Shown here: positions 1-51,813 of the stretch, piece by piece
Numbering within the stretch: the first letter of the stretch is position 1
Layout of the letters: each line of letters begins with the position of its first letter
DNA from: Brachynemurus nebulosus
Lineage: Eukaryota; Arthropoda; Insecta; Neuroptera; Myrmeleontidae
Assembly (NCBI GenBank): GCA_035578155.1
Contig: JAPWDM010000033.1
Coordinates: 2,315,846-2,379,845 of the forward strand
DNA: 64,000 bases
Reading direction: 5' to 3'
Program-made: the position numbers and the translations under genes
The notes under the pieces: generated by a model
Databases searched by the model: none
The model's input: the letters and a program-made list of their open reading frames with translations, nothing else
What the model was told of the DNA's origin: nothing

Positions 1-2393
1 ATAACCCCGCTCTACCCTACTGTATATTATTATAAATTTTATTCTATGTTTAACTATTAAAAAACGACAAATGCTCTCTTTGTACTTTAAACTGGATGGA
101 TTTTTTTTTTGTCAGTACACTTGGAAATTAAAAGAGCCATATTAAAATTTTATCAATTCTAAAAAAAGAAAATAATTAAATTTCCACTAGCACACATAAA
201 ATTTTGAAAGTTAATGTAAACTAAAATCAAAAACTATTCTTCTTACAAAAAATCATATAGTTAATATCTAAATATTTCTTTCTATGCAGCGAATTGAAAA
301 TAATGCGTTAATGCAAAAAAAATCAAACATTCTCTTATGTAGGTAAGTTAATACTTTAAGAATAAATACGTATACAGGGTGAAAAGTAAATAAACCTCAT
401 CCTTTTTTAAGAGCTACTCAAAGCCCCCCCCCCTGTAAACGCTAAAACCATAGGAATATTTTTTTTTTTAAATTAAGTTGTATTCAATTAATTAACCCTT
501 TCCTGCTCAACAGTTTTAGATTATTATTGTTCAACGATACGTTAAATTAAGAAATCATTAATAATTTGGGTAAATACTTATTGGTAAGAATTGCATAGTT
601 TGCACATATGTTCTATTGTGTCAAAACGTCAATGCAATTTAATTGCCTATATTCAGGAGCATGTAAGAACATTGCATATACATATATTGGGTGATTTTGA
701 AAAAAGTGAATGAAAGCGGCACACTAAATATACATGTAATATTTTAATAAAAATATTGAACGTATGTATGAAAATGACGAATGGAGAGGGGTTTTGTTAC
801 ATCATCCAAACAATACAGATACATAATTCGAGGTATCTATTTATCTAACAAGGTATTCGAGGAATTTATTTATCTAACTATGATGATTGATTGTGTCTGG
901 GGTTTGAGATTATATATTTTATTTGATTATTTTAATTTTTATTGGTTTTTATTTATTACAATCTTTGTTTGAGTCTGTTTAACTGATTCGCTACTTCACT
1001 AGATTGTATTTGGGGTTAGGGAGTAGCAGTGGAAAACTTTGGTCGCGGATCGTTTTCCCAAAAACCATAAAGATCCCCAAATAATCTGACGTTATCCTTT
1101 TGACAATTGGAAGGTATTAAATCAGAAAACTGAAATTTCCAAGATACGAATTTTATTACAATTTTGATGAATTGGTTCGAAACAAATTTCGTTACAAAAC
1201 TTCTAAAAATTTTGACAAATAATTTTACAAATATTGAACGTTATACCAAATATTTTCTTTTACAATTCGAATGACTAAGGTATCTATTATACGTGAAAAT
1301 TATAAAATCTATTTCAGAACTAATTTGCATCTTCGTTATTTTTCGTGTGGTCATATTTTTTTGGTAATAGAAATTACATATCGCGTACACGACCCAAAAA
1401 AATATCACCCCAAACCAGAAAACGTCAGATTATTTGGGGCACCTATTGGTAAATATACAATTTCGAATTAATTTTTCAAATATCGTTACAAAATTTATAT
1501 CCTAGAAAAATATCATGTCGAATGATGTATATTTAAGATTTGAATTTGTATAAATAATTTGAAATTTCATTCAATTAATTTTACCCTTTAAATTATGACT
1601 AGAATAATATATTACGCATTTTCAGAAAATACAGAAAGCAAAATATTATTTAAATAGCATTTAAATTCTCATGAAAGTTATGTTACGAATGAGATTTTAC
1701 AACTGAATTATATGATTTAAAGGATTTAAACAGATATCGACATAGTTTGTAAAGATAACACGTGTTTGAAATTTTGTTAAATAACGGAAACCGGAAGTGA
1801 CCTATGCCTAATAACATGTTGTAACTAGACATTTTGGAAATATTTGAAACTTACTTAAATTATTATTATCATACTAATTAATTTAATTATAAATTACTAA
1901 ACTATCTAATTTTTAGTCGCGGACTCTTTTAGCGAAATCCCTGGGAATCCTTTTTTGAGGTTCAGATGAATGCTTGAGTTCCTGACGACGTGATCAAATA
2001 ATATAATTTTCCTACATGCTACGAAATTAATAATTTTTTAAAATAACTGATTTTCGAAATATATTTTCATTTTAATTTAAATAAATTTCCAGTATGTAAG
2101 AAATTTGTGAATTATTTTCAATTTTTTTTTTTTTTATTATTTTTCTACATACTATAAATTTATTAATTTTTCCTATAAAGTAATTCTTAAAATATTTAGT
2201 CATTTTCGTTTTGAATAAACAATACAACATTTTCAATTAACTTCCCTAATTACTAATCTTATCACATAAATTATTTTCATTTCACTTAAAAATTTTCAAA
2301 CATTACGAAATATCTTAATTTAGCTTTAGATTAAATAACTTTCTAATAAATACGAAATATATAAATTAGAAACCGCAAGGTCAACTATGGTTA
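1..2393. other. AT-rich stretch, no gene found
   Basis: No reading frame here resembles a protein I recognise. Homopolymer and low-complexity AT sequence dominates. A 19-bp inverted repeat (CCCCAAATAATCTGACGTT at 1074-1092 and its complement at 1421-1439) may mark an old foldback element. A sequence beginning ACAGGGTG near 374 resembles one end of the short element at 23949-24136. I could not find a 5' LTR for the retrotransposon that follows, so that element appears truncated on this side. Confidence 0.5.
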
Positions 2394-2399
2394 CGGGTA

Positions 2400-3351
2400 A
2401 TAAGAAATAAAATAACAGGTGAAGCTAACGAAGTACTAAATATGTACGGAACTAGTACAGATTGGGGTGAAATTAAAAGGATCTTATTTCTCATTACGCA
2501 GACAAACGGAACGAGACTAGTTTAATACGCGACTTACATAATTTACGACAGACAAACCAAACTATTGAACAGTTTTATGGTTCAATTATTGAAACATTCT
2601 CCGCTATGACAAATTTTATAAAGTTACACGAAGCAGACCAGATAATAGTTAGAGCAAAAATTAAATTGTCAGATTTATGTAAAGATTCATTCTTAATAGA
2701 ACTTAAAGAACCAATAGGTAGTGCAATTAGGGCTCGTTAACCGAAAACCCTTCACGAAGCATTTTCAATGTGTATTCAAGAACAAAACATTTATTACGCT
2801 AGAAGTAATTATATTAAAAAACAACAAATTGCTATCAAACCAAAACCCAAGCCAATTAATTATCCAATTCAATTTTATCATCAACCTGCTAGGCATAACA
2901 ATTATAATTTCCCTAAACCTACATATCAACCACCTAAACCAGTGCAAAGTCAACCACCACCGCCACAACCTCAACAGAATAACTTCATGCAAAAACCTGG
3001 ACCATCTCACTACACTCCAACACCGATGGACATCGGAAGTAACAGGATGTCAATTAGAAATCCACAACAAAATCAACCAAAACCAATGGACACTCTTTCT
3101 TCAGACAACAAAGTAAACCAACTTTCACCAGTCAAGAAATTCATCACACAGAAGGAGCTCAATATCAACTGGACGAATACGTGAATGAAAATATTTCACA
3201 AAACGCCAGTTGGGAACAACCTGTAACCGGATATCAAACTGAATATCAGGAAACAAACGACTATGGAAACTATGACTACCCATACGAAATCAAAGCTGAA
3301 ATTGACGATGAAAATTTTCAATCGACCTGCCCGAGCAACAAGGATACATAG
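2400..3351 (+). pseudogene. gag: Retrotransposon Gag remnant
   Basis: Coding similarity begins near 2400 in one frame (RNKITGEANEVLNM) and moves to another frame near 2483, where it is open except for an in-frame TAA at 2738-2740. A third frame carries the C-terminal part to a TAG at 3349-3351. The middle reads like the errantivirus capsid region (short helices, a TIEQFYGSIIETF-like segment). It is followed by a Pro/Gln/Lys-rich linker and a PMDIG motif at about 3025. No CCHC zinc knuckle is visible, which is normal for errantivirus Gag. Gag would form the particle and bind the RNA. Because of the missing N-terminus, the TAA and the frame changes it cannot be made as one protein. The last frame overlaps pol in the -1 relation expected for this family. 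Confidence 0.75.
3312..3318 (+). promoter_or_regulatory. Candidate -1 ribosomal frameshift site between gag and pol
   Basis: The heptamer AAATTTT is phased as A AAT TTT in the terminal gag frame, the X XXY YYZ arrangement of known -1 slippery sites. Gag ends at 3349-3351. The -1 frame has stop codons at 3303-3305 and 3309-3311, opens at 3312, and then runs into the protease region. A downstream pseudoknot was not assessed. Confidence 0.55.
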
Positions 3352-6300
3352 ATCAAAATTTGCATGGCTCAGAACTCCCATATATTCATATTCTACATCC
3401 TTCCGGAAAACAATTAAAATTCCTTATAGACACAGGATCATCAAACTCCTTTATAAGCCCCAAATACGTGCACCTCGACGATTTACGAACAATCCAGACT
3501 GTTGGAATTAAAGCAATTCTAAGAACACATAAACTTAATAAAAAAGTAACATTACCAATCTTTGACGAATTCAAAACACAAGGACAATTAGACTTTATTG
3601 TATTTAAATTTCACAACTATTTTGACGGTTTACTTCGGCTTGATATTTTGAGTAAATTAAAAATACAAATATATACATTTCATAAATGCTTATACACACC
3701 TCACACGACAATTAAACTACTATACAAACCAAACTTTATGAGCAGACAATACAAAGTTCCACCTAATAACAAAATTATCACTAAACTACCCGGAGACATC
3801 CAAAATGGTGACGTAATTCTTTCTGACACATATATAAACAAAAACTTCCTCATCCCTGCCGGTATCTACTTAGAAAAAGATTGGCATATAATTGCTCATA
3901 CTATAAATCTTTTTAATTCGCAACAAACCTTCTTCGTCGAACAACCACTAAAAGTTGAGCTACTCCATCATGAAATAATTGAATTTAACACTCACCAAAT
4001 AACCCAAGAACACAGCGAATTACCTCCAATTGAATCTCTAATTAGAGTAAACCATCTCAATTCAGAAGAACGACGAAGTATCGTATCATTGTGTCGCGAA
4101 TTTGAAGACATCTTTTACAAAGAAGGACAACAACTTACTTTCACCAATCAAATAAAACACCGGATAATAACAAAGGATGATTTGCCATTTTACACCAAAT
4201 CATACAGGTACCCACAAATCCATAAAGAAGAAGTCAAACAACAACTGGACAAAATGCTCAAACAGGGAATCATCCGACCGAGCTTTTCACCGTAGTCATC
4301 GCCGATTTGGATAGTTCCAAAAAAATCGACGCTTCTGGAAAACTGAAATGCCAACTGTTCGTTGATTACAGGAAAATCAACGAGAAGATCATCGACGATC
4401 GCTACCCAATCCCGAACATCACCGACATTCTCGATAAGCTTGGAAAATGTATGTATTTTACGACATTGGACTTAGCAAGTGGGTTCCATCAAATCGAGGT
4501 AGACCCAAAAGATATTCCGAAGACAGCTTTTTCAGTCGAAAATGGCCATTATGAGTCCGTGAGGATGCCTATTGAATTGAATAATGCGCCGTCTACATTC
4601 CAGCGGGTGATGGATAATGTCCTCCGGGAATTACAAGGCACGATCTGCCTTGTTTACATGGACGACATCATTATTTTTTCAACATCGTTGCAAGGACATA
4701 TAGAGAACCTCAAGAAAGTATTCCAACGACTAAAATCGGCAAATTTGAAAGTCCAACTCGATAAATCGGAGTTCTCATATCGAGAAATTGCTTTCCTTGG
4801 TCACACAAAGACAAGTGCAGGTGTCAAACCGAACCCTGACAAAATTAGAGCAAATACCAACTATCCCTTACCAAAAAACCAACAGGAGATAAAAGGTCTC
4901 CTTGGTCTTTTGGGCTTTTACCGTAAATTCATAAGGGACTTTGACAAAATCACAAAACCGATGACAAAGTGCTTAAAAAAAGGGACAAGAAATCCAAATT
5001 ACACCAGAATATCTACAATGTTTTGAAACTTGTAAAAAATTATTAACAACAGATCCCATATTGGCCTATCCTGCTTTCTCCAAACCTTTGAACCTCACTA
5101 CTGACGCAAGCAACTATGCGATCGGAGAAATCCTTTCGCAAGGACCAATAGGCCAGGACAAGCCCATCTGCTTCGCATCAAGAACGCTAACATCCACCGA
5201 GGAGAAATATTCTACAATTGAAAAAGAACTATTGGCAATCGTTTGGGCAACGAAATATTTTCGGCCGTACCTCTTCGGAAGAAAGTTCAAAATCATTACT
5301 GACCACAAACCTTTAACGTGGCTCATGTCGTTAAAGGAGCCAAATTCAAAATTGGTTCGCTGGAGATAGAAGCTGGAAGAATTTAATTATGAGATCGTTC
5401 ACAAATCCGTCAAATACAATACAAATGCTAACGGTCTATCAAGAATTAAACCCGAAATAAACATTAATGAAGAACACAACGAAATAAGTTCCGTTGAAAA
5501 TGAAGCACCCTCAAGTGACACTCAAACTCAGCATAGTGGACAAGAAGATGAAACCGATTACATTCGTATATCTGAAAATTCACTCAACGATTTTAGCGAA
5601 CAATTAGTTTTGATTATCAGTTGGAATCGTCCGAATAGAATTATTTCAGTCACTTTCAAAAAACGAAGACAAACCTTCCAATTTCCCCAATATACCAATC
5701 AAATCGTTGTTAATATATTTAAATGCTACCTTTCTCCTAAAAAACTAACAGCAATTTATTGTGAAGATGAGGAAACATTACTTAGATTACAAGATATTTA
5801 TTCCCAATATTTTAGTCGATCAAAACAATTCAGATTAATTCGTTGCACAAAAATTTTAATCGATGTAAAGGACGAAGACGAACAAGATAGAATTATTCAG
5901 GAATACCATCAGAAAAGTAATCACCGCGGAATACAAGAAACGTTTTTACATTTAAAACGCGAATACTATTTTCCTTCATTAAAATCAAAAATTTCATTTC
6001 ATATAAATAACTGTAATATTGGTAATTCCGTAAAATATGGCAGACGGCCACCGAAAGTAAAATATTCATTAACACAAACACCCAAAAAACCTTTGGAAAT
6101 AATTCACATTGATATATTTTACCTAAATAATGAACATATGTTAACTTTAGTTGACAAATTCTCCAAATTTGCTCAGGCATACACCTTAGACCTTAGAGTC
6201 TAGAAATACGATTCACATAATTTCCCAAATTAGGAAATTTATTGCAAATTACGGTCCACCAAAATTACTAGTTACCGATTCTGAAAAATCATTTAATTCT

Positions 6301-6912
6301 ATTACATTCAGACAATTCCTTACCCAAGCAAATATTGAACTACATGTTACATCAATTCGAAACTCAAATTCAAATTCACCTGTAGAACGTTTTCATTCTA
6401 CCTTGTTAGAAATTTATAGAATAGTTCATAAAGAAAATCCAGAAATGAAACACGAAGAGAAATTATCAATGTCAATAGCCACTTATAATAATTCAATTCA
6501 TTCGGTAACTAAATTTACACCGTTCGAGTTATTTTTTGGTAGGAAATATGATGCTCACTTAGAACCCAACCCAGAAGTAATGCAAAATCATAAAGAACAA
6601 CTCTATGAAAAAGTAAATAATAGGGTAGATCAAAACAAAATTAAACTCATAGATAAACTTAATAGAGATTGGGAAGATCCAATAGCTTTGAACCCAGGTG
6701 ATAAAATATTTGAAATACATGAAAAGTGCAACAACAAACTAACACCCAAATTTAAACAAACAAGAGTTAAAGAAGACCATGGAAAAACATTAATCGACGT
6801 AAACAATAGAAAACTACACAAACAGAAACTAAAAAGACGTTTAAAATTGCAGGTTAACAATAATAACGACAACAACGACGCAGACAATAGACACCTGACT
6901 CACAACCCGTGA
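3312..6912 (+). pseudogene. pol: Retrotransposon Pol remnant (protease, RT, RNase H, integrase)
   Basis: Pol would process, copy and integrate the element. The protease active site DTGSS is at 3429-3443. The RT palm motif YMDD is at 4655-4666, after a FVDYRKIN and [10 protein letters not shown] region. An RNase H domain with TDAS, EKELLAIVW and TDHKPL spans about 5040-5370. The integrase has an HHC zinc-binding region (5900-6030) and catalytic Asp (6111), Asp (6277) and Glu (6385). A Lys-rich tail ends at TGA 6910-6912. Damage seen: in-frame TAG at 4293-4295 and 5367-5369; a frame change in the A7 run at 4319-4325; a second in AAAAAAAGGG at 4975-4984; a third near 6190. The last Cys of the integrase zinc site is Gly (GGT, 6021-6023). 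Catalytic residues survive, so decay looks recent. Confidence 0.9.
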
Positions 6913-7107
6913 CTTCTCGCGATTCATTTGGGAAACGCAAGATTGATCCAATCTCACTCCAACCTTATTCACATTATTAACTTAGATAATTATAAATATC
7001 GAAAATATCAAAAAACTAAATTCTAATATTAGGCTTATTCATAATGATTTAAGGATTTAAAAACTACAATACAACTAAAATTTAATGAAGTCCAAAATAA
7101 TTTTAAA

Positions 7108-8279
7108 ATGATTTATCCAAGAAAAATTAAAAGAAACAGGCGCGGTCTCATCAATGGCCTCGGATCAGCTATAAAATACATAAGGGGAAACATGGACGGT
7201 AATGATGCCATAAAAATAAACAATTACATTGTAATTCTAAAACATAATTAGGATAATATAGCAACACAGTTAAATAAGCAAGTAAAAATTAACACTCAAA
7301 TGATCAATAGATTTAATAAAATAACTGAACACATAAATCAACAACAAGATGTAATTAATGCATACTTAAATTGTTCCGGTAATTTAGCAAATGAAGTTAG
7401 AAGGGAGGAACATTTAATTAAATATTCTCAGTATTTAACACAAATAATTTACAATATCGAATACCTAAATTCTCATATCAAAGATGTAATGCAAACAATT
7501 AACATGGCTAAACTGAACATAATGCCGAAAAATATTCTAGTACCTCACGAATTGGACTACTTTAAAATTATTAACCGAACAAAATATTCCTATCAATTCT
7601 TTGGAAGAAGTTTATGAATTTCTTAACGTTCAAGCATACTATAATAATACCAATATAATATTCAACGTTCAAATCCTAGTATTTCATAAACTACCCTTTC
7701 GACTCGACTACGTCGAATCAATCCATCGTCCATCAAAAAACTGTCAAACTTAATAAAAATTATGCACTCGTAAACGGGGAATATTTGTATTTAATGGAAA
7801 AAGCATGTCGAAAAATTTGCAACATCTTCATCTGCGATAACGATCTTACAACATTGACGAAAACCCAGGAAAACCAATGTCTTGGAAACATTTTACTTAA
7901 CAACGAAGGACACTGTGTCTACACCGAATATCTCAAACAGGAACAACTTAAAAACAACCTGTTCAACGAGTACTTACTTTTAATCAATTTTCCAAGCACG
8001 TTATTATCTACGACATGTGGTATCGGGGAACGCGAAATCAATGGGACAATATTAATAAAATTTCACCAGTGCAGCGTTACCATAAACGACATTATGTACG
8101 AAAATAGGGAACAACTATTCCAAAGCAACCTTAGAATCCTACTGCTTCATAACTTATCTATAAACGAAATGAAGTTTGAAGAACCGCTCAACATTATTCC
8201 ACTTGTCGCCACTCCAAAACTATTCCACTTGTCGCCAGTGAGTGACGTAGCACAGCACACATACAACCAAAACACATGA
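7108..8279 (+). pseudogene. env: Errantivirus Env-like (baculovirus-F-like) remnant
   Basis: Just after pol, a frame from 7108 carries a basic RNRR-type cleavage motif followed by a Gly-rich hydrophobic stretch (about 7140-7190), the layout of the cleavage site and fusion peptide in errantivirus and baculovirus F-type envelope proteins. An in-frame TAG lies near 7249. The frame changes near 7583 and again near 7732. The last part (7785-8279) has several Cys residues typical of the ectodomain. It ends without a clear membrane anchor. The surface-subunit part before the cleavage site is reduced to short broken pieces between 6960 and 7107. No functional envelope can be made. The identification rests on motif layout and position; family membership is inferred. 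Confidence 0.65.
8198..8238 (+). repeat. Short tandem duplication at the env 3' end
   Basis: The sequence ATTCCACTTGTCGCCA occurs twice, about 22 bases apart. The duplication lies inside the last env frame and may have replaced the missing membrane-anchor end. Confidence 0.6.
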
Positions 8280-8550
8280 TGTATGGACACGAATATGCGA
8301 ATATATTAGTACGATGTACGTCACCACAAGTTGCACTCTATGTGAGGCGGGTGGGGTATTGAGTGGTATACGCATGCGTACGTATATATGCTATATATGT
8401 ATTACATTATTGCAAGTGCTTCATCAACAATACTAACAATATGATGTGTGTCTTGGGAGAGCAGTTCAACGACTAATGGACTTAAACGATATCGCACACA
8501 CTCTGGTCACGCCACTAGCTACAATTTTTTACACTCACGCTGAGGACTTG
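8280..8550 (+). other. Retrotransposon 3' flank, possible LTR remnant
   Basis: This GC-richer, gene-free stretch follows env. It includes alternating purine-pyrimidine runs (GCATGCGTACGTATATATG near 8372) and a TATA-like sequence. Its position fits a 3' LTR, but no matching 5' copy exists in the window, so the call stays tentative. Confidence 0.3.
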
Positions 8551-9910
8551 CCCGCTACCTTTTGACATGTGTAGGACCCCCTATGAAGAGGAGAAGCTAA
8601 AATTTGGTAAGTGGGGCTCATTTCCGATGCACAACAATACTATCAAAGTGGGGTCAAATTTTAGGCAAATTTTGGATCCGACCCAACCTTTAAGGGGGTC
8701 GTGAGGGGCAGAAAAACAATAAAACTTTTCCAAACCGGTTGGAAATAATGTTTCGGTCAATTATCTACAACCTATCCAAAATTCAGCTTCTTAGGGTTAT
8801 TTGGAGGGAGTAGAGGGGGAAAAAAGAATTTGGCTGGATCTAACATGCCCACAGCCCCCCAAAATTAACTTAGAGGGTTGAAATTTAGTATGTTGATAGA
8901 GTTCGTACCTAGGGTCTGCTTTTTGGAGGTTTTAATATTTTACCCCCACCCCCACCATTTTTAAGCTACAATTTCATACTTTTTCGACGTTTTCGAAGTT
9001 TGTACCACTCGCACAGGTCACCCAAACATACCTAGAGAGCTGAAATTTTGTATTTTGTGTTGAGTTAGTATCAAGGGAGTACTTTTGGGGGTTTCAACTT
9101 TTAACCCTTACCCCCACCATTTTTATACCAAAAAGAACGTGATTTTTCTTGTTTTTTAACAGTTTCGTTCGGGTCTAAATCTCCCCAAATAAACCTAGAG
9201 GGCTGAAATTTTGTGTACCGGTTCAGTTAATAGCCAGCCACTGCTTTTTGGAGGTTTCAACTTTTAACCCTTACCCCCACGATTTTTATGCCAATATTTC
9301 CTTGATTTTTTTGCCTTTTTTTAACACGCCTAGAGACTCTCTGAGTAAACGTAGAGGGCTGAACTTTTTTTCATGTATTGAGTTAGTATCCTGTTAGTGC
9401 CTTTTAGGGATTCTACATTACTTTCCCCCCTCCTTCTTCCATTTTTACATCGGAATTCAATGGTATTGTTAAATGTGTTTAACATGCTATATTTATACTA
9501 TAAGACAAGTAAGAGAATAGTAAATTTAAATATTTAAAAAAAAATGAACTTACTTGTATAACAAATGCAATACATACATATTAAGTAATTTGAATATTTA
9601 AAAATAAAACACAAAGGCAATTGGCGGATAAGCATGGGTAGGAATACCCTCATACGAATAGTGTTGGCTTTTTCCTGCTAACTGCTATCGGCATAAAATT
9701 GAAATTTTTCTGAGATTCAGCCCTTAAAAACTTAAAACCTTTTTTTAAAGCCCCGATCAGCCGAACACTCATCATCAGTTTTGAAACCACCAAAATGACA
9801 AATTGCTTGTAGACTTTCAATCACATTTCGCTTGTAGACATTCAATACCGAAGATGAAGGGAAAAATTCGACTTCCGTAATGTGGCCCCGCTGCTCACGG
9901 TGTTTTTTAT
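8551..9910 (+). repeat. Family A dispersed repeat, copy 1
   Basis: This 1.36-kb repeat starts at CCCGCTACCTTTTGACATGT and ends at GGCCCCGCTGCTCACGG plus an AT tail. An inverted copy at 21790-23895 shares both ends and nearly all the interior. The interior contains four or five diverged tandem units of about 150 bp. Each has CTAGAGGGCTGAAATTT, then AGTTAGTATC or similar, then GGAGGTTTCAACTTTTAACC and a run of CCCCCACC. No coding capacity is seen. Truncated copies lie at 57378-57600 and 16316-16390. The class is unknown; a non-autonomous DNA element or Helitron-like element is possible. Confidence 0.8.
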
Positions 9911-10402
9911 TTTAAATTTTAACATATGAATAGTTTTTGGCTGAGGTACGGATGATCGTAAATAAGTAAATCAGATAAATAGCTATTTTTTGTTATTTCT
10001 ATGTGTACTTATTGAACTATAAAATATATCCTTGATATTTATGTATACTGTAATAGTTCCAAAAATTTGGATTCCTAAATAATTCGCTGTAATAAAAGAT
10101 TTAGTTTTTAAAATAATAAATTTAAAACCAGTTTATTTTACAACATTTAATAAAAACCAATGTTTATTTTTTTTAAATTTTTTAATTTTACAAAATTTAA
10201 ATAACTTGATTTTTATTTACAGACTATTTATCTTTTTTAACATTTCAACTTTTCCATAAAAAACGATTAGATTAAAAAAATAAATTCTATACATTTTACT
10301 TAAATACGGTTTAAACAATCAATAAAAACAAAAAAAAATCGTTAGCAATATAAATAATAAAAATTATTTAAACTTTAAATCTTTACTAAAACATTCAGTA
10401 CA
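9911..10402. other. COQ8 3' flank and probable 3' UTR
   Basis: AT-rich sequence immediately downstream of the COQ8 stop on the minus strand. Several TTTATT hexamers on the plus strand (AATAAA on the coding strand, for example near 10136 and 10162) could serve as polyadenylation signals, but none can be singled out. Confidence 0.4.
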
Positions 10403-49295
<38,893 letters not shown>

Positions 49296-51813
49296 TGTTT
49301 ATGTAAGTCTTCTTATTCGTAAATAAACTAAATTATTTTGAAATTTTCATTAGACAAGCTTACGTAACATCTTACGATTTTATCTTACAAAGACAATAAT
49401 ATTCTTATTACACAAAATATAAATAAATAAAATTATGATAAATATTTAAATAGTTGTAAATTTAAATAATTATTCTATAATTTAACTTTGATTACTTTAA
49501 ATTAAATACATTTTTTTTTTTATTTAATTTGTTAATGAAAATATTTATATAATTATGTCTGACATTGACGTTGACATAATAGAAACGTTCTCAATCTACT
49601 TTTGAAGTTTAAGAAACCAGAGAAACAATCCATTTTACATAAATTTTTAATCAAAGATATGTACCCATAGAACGGAACCAATCACGGAGGTATTATATTA
49701 CAACTCCCAGAAAAAAGTTAAGGTAATAAAATTTTGAAAAAAATATGATTGGTTAAATAAGATGACAAGGATAAAAAAGCAGCTTGTACAGTGACAGTTC
49801 AATTTACTTATCTCTCTCACACAAAAATCTGTCAAACTAAGTCGGATTTACATAGCTAAAAAAAACTAGCATACGGTATTTTTAATGTGTCTCTCCATGG
49901 AGATACGGAGTCTTCACCTGATGGCAGATTTGTGGTAACTGATAACTCTTACTGATTATACCGTGTCACCCTGGAGTTAAATATCTACAAATTCAATTCA
50001 TTTTAGAAAACTATTAAGAAATTATTCTATTTAATGGAAAACTAAAGTAGAAATACATATAAGAAAACATTAAAAAGTTACTAGCATTATTTATAAGTAA
50101 AAATTAATAACAAACTTAGATAAAATAAAAAAAAAAAAAAACAACAAACACCACTCGAAAATTATAATTGAGAGGACAAATGCATAAAGAAGTTATGTGA
50201 CATTTTTGTAATTTTACAGTACAACCATTTGAAAGTTTTTATTTACTTGTACTCCCTATGAAATAGCACATGTTTATTATTGAATTTGTTTGAAACTATT
50301 GGAAGTAATGAAACCAAATTTTTCTAGATGATATTTCAGGATAAAATATTTCTAAATTCTACAAAATCAAAAAAAGTAAACGAACAGTCAAAAATAAATA
50401 TATTAAATTTTAAGAAAAGTTAAGTTTTGAAAAAATATTAATACCATGACGATCATAACCTTTAATGACACAACGTCCAGTGGTACATTATTTTGACGTT
50501 TATACACTTCATGTGGATTTATTGACGTCGTGCAACGTGATATGTGAGTTAGTAAAGTTTCAGTTGACGTCTTATGACGTCAGCGACCGTCAAGGTGTTA
50601 CTTTAAATACATAATAATTTTAATTTTTAATATTTAACATTACATTTGACATATACATTTTTTTTAACATATACATTTGAAATCATAAAACAATTCGATA
50701 AAATTTAAATGGACAAAATCGTTAAAAGTGATGATATTAAAAATTGAAAATTAAACTTAATAAAATTAAAATTAATAAAAAAAATAATAATAAAACTAAG
50801 AAAACAGTGTTACACAAAATTTAGAAAAATGTTACAAAAGAATCAAAATTAATAACAATTAAAAATGAATCACGAGGTACTCGAAACAAAATAAATATAT
50901 AAACAAAATGGCTTTAGTCTAATGGAAACAAAGTAGTGACTGTGGCGCTGTAGTCAAGTTGGGTAATCATTTTAATCTTTTAAGCGGCTTGTTAAACTGG
51001 ACGGTTGCTGTTTTACATGCCAGCATCAAAAGTGTTGTGCAAATTAAATTGGAATCTGTGTTACAAATAGAAGCTATATGGAGTTTACCCCATTTAAAAT
51101 TTTGATATATGACAAGCACGATAGATAAAATGGCGGCACAATCGACAAATGTCATCAACATGAGTTAATTCGGGTTAGCCGCTTAAGTGGCTAAAATTTT
51201 TGATCTTAACTCCCTGACGATTATAGGAATAATTCCGAAAAACTAATCGATATAAGTTAAAAAATCAAGAATACACTATTTTGACAACTAGTACACTTTA
51301 TATGGAACTGTTGACGCCGTTGACGCTGTTTACCGTTATGTATACATTAGTTTTTTTTATAATGTAAAGTGCAATTCTTTTTTTTTTTTTATTTATAATA
51401 TCCTGTGTATTTTTTAAGAACTGAATTATGTATTTTAATAATAAATGAAATTCTTAATTTAATTACGCATTATAATTTAAAAAGTTAAATGAATGTATAT
51501 AATTTTTAAAACTATAGTTTTAAATTATAATTTAATATTTCTAAATCGTGTTTTGTATTACTATTTTCTATTTTTAATTGAAAAATAATGTTTATGAATG
51601 TTGCTGCAAGGGGGCAGTTGAGTATTGAAAATAATTGATTTCATTTTTTGCTATAGTGTAAATCCAACTTGTAAAATTTTATTACGTTTACTTTTTTCTT
51701 AGAGTTGTAATACTATATGTATCTGGAGATGGCATTTCGTATGTGTGAATATTACAGAAATGAAGCATTACACACACATTTACAATCGCATACGTACCTA
51801 AAAAATACCATTA
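49296..51813. other. COQ8 upstream region, no further gene
   Basis: Presumed 5' UTR and promoter of COQ8. The DNA just upstream is AT-rich, and no TATA box, Inr or divergent gene could be assigned. A segment at 50441-50600 with GACGTC motifs, ending CAAGGTGTTA, and a segment at 51205 beginning TTAACTCCCTGACG look like ends of piggyBac-type MITEs, but I could not pair them. Confidence 0.4.

Larger units (their letters stand above)
2400..8279 (+). mobile_element. Errantivirus-like Ty3/Gypsy retrotransposon, decayed
   Basis: Gag, pol and env-like coding regions follow one another on the plus strand in the order of insect errantiviruses (the gypsy, 17.6 and 297 group). Protease, reverse transcriptase, RNase H and integrase all lie in one pol region. 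The env region carries a basic cleavage motif followed by a glycine-rich fusion-peptide-like stretch, as in errantivirus Env proteins related to baculovirus F. Stops and frameshifts break every gene. No LTR pair could be matched on the two sides, and gag lacks its N-terminal part, so the copy is 5' truncated and presumably immobile. Assignment to errantiviruses rests on domain order, a Gag without a zinc knuckle and the env gene. No alignment was run. Confidence 0.85.

Noticed and set aside
1038..1060. TGGTCGCGGATCG as a retrotransposon primer-binding site after a 5' LTR
   Set aside because: It does not match a tRNA 3' end I know, and no LTR matching the 3' flank precedes it. A similar GTCGCGGA at 1916 adds doubt.
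4319..4325. A AAA AAA run in the RT region as a programmed frameshift site
   Set aside because: It would return to the next frame, but it lies inside the reverse transcriptase domain, follows an in-frame TAG and is balanced by a second shift near 4980. Decay or a homopolymer sequencing error is simpler.
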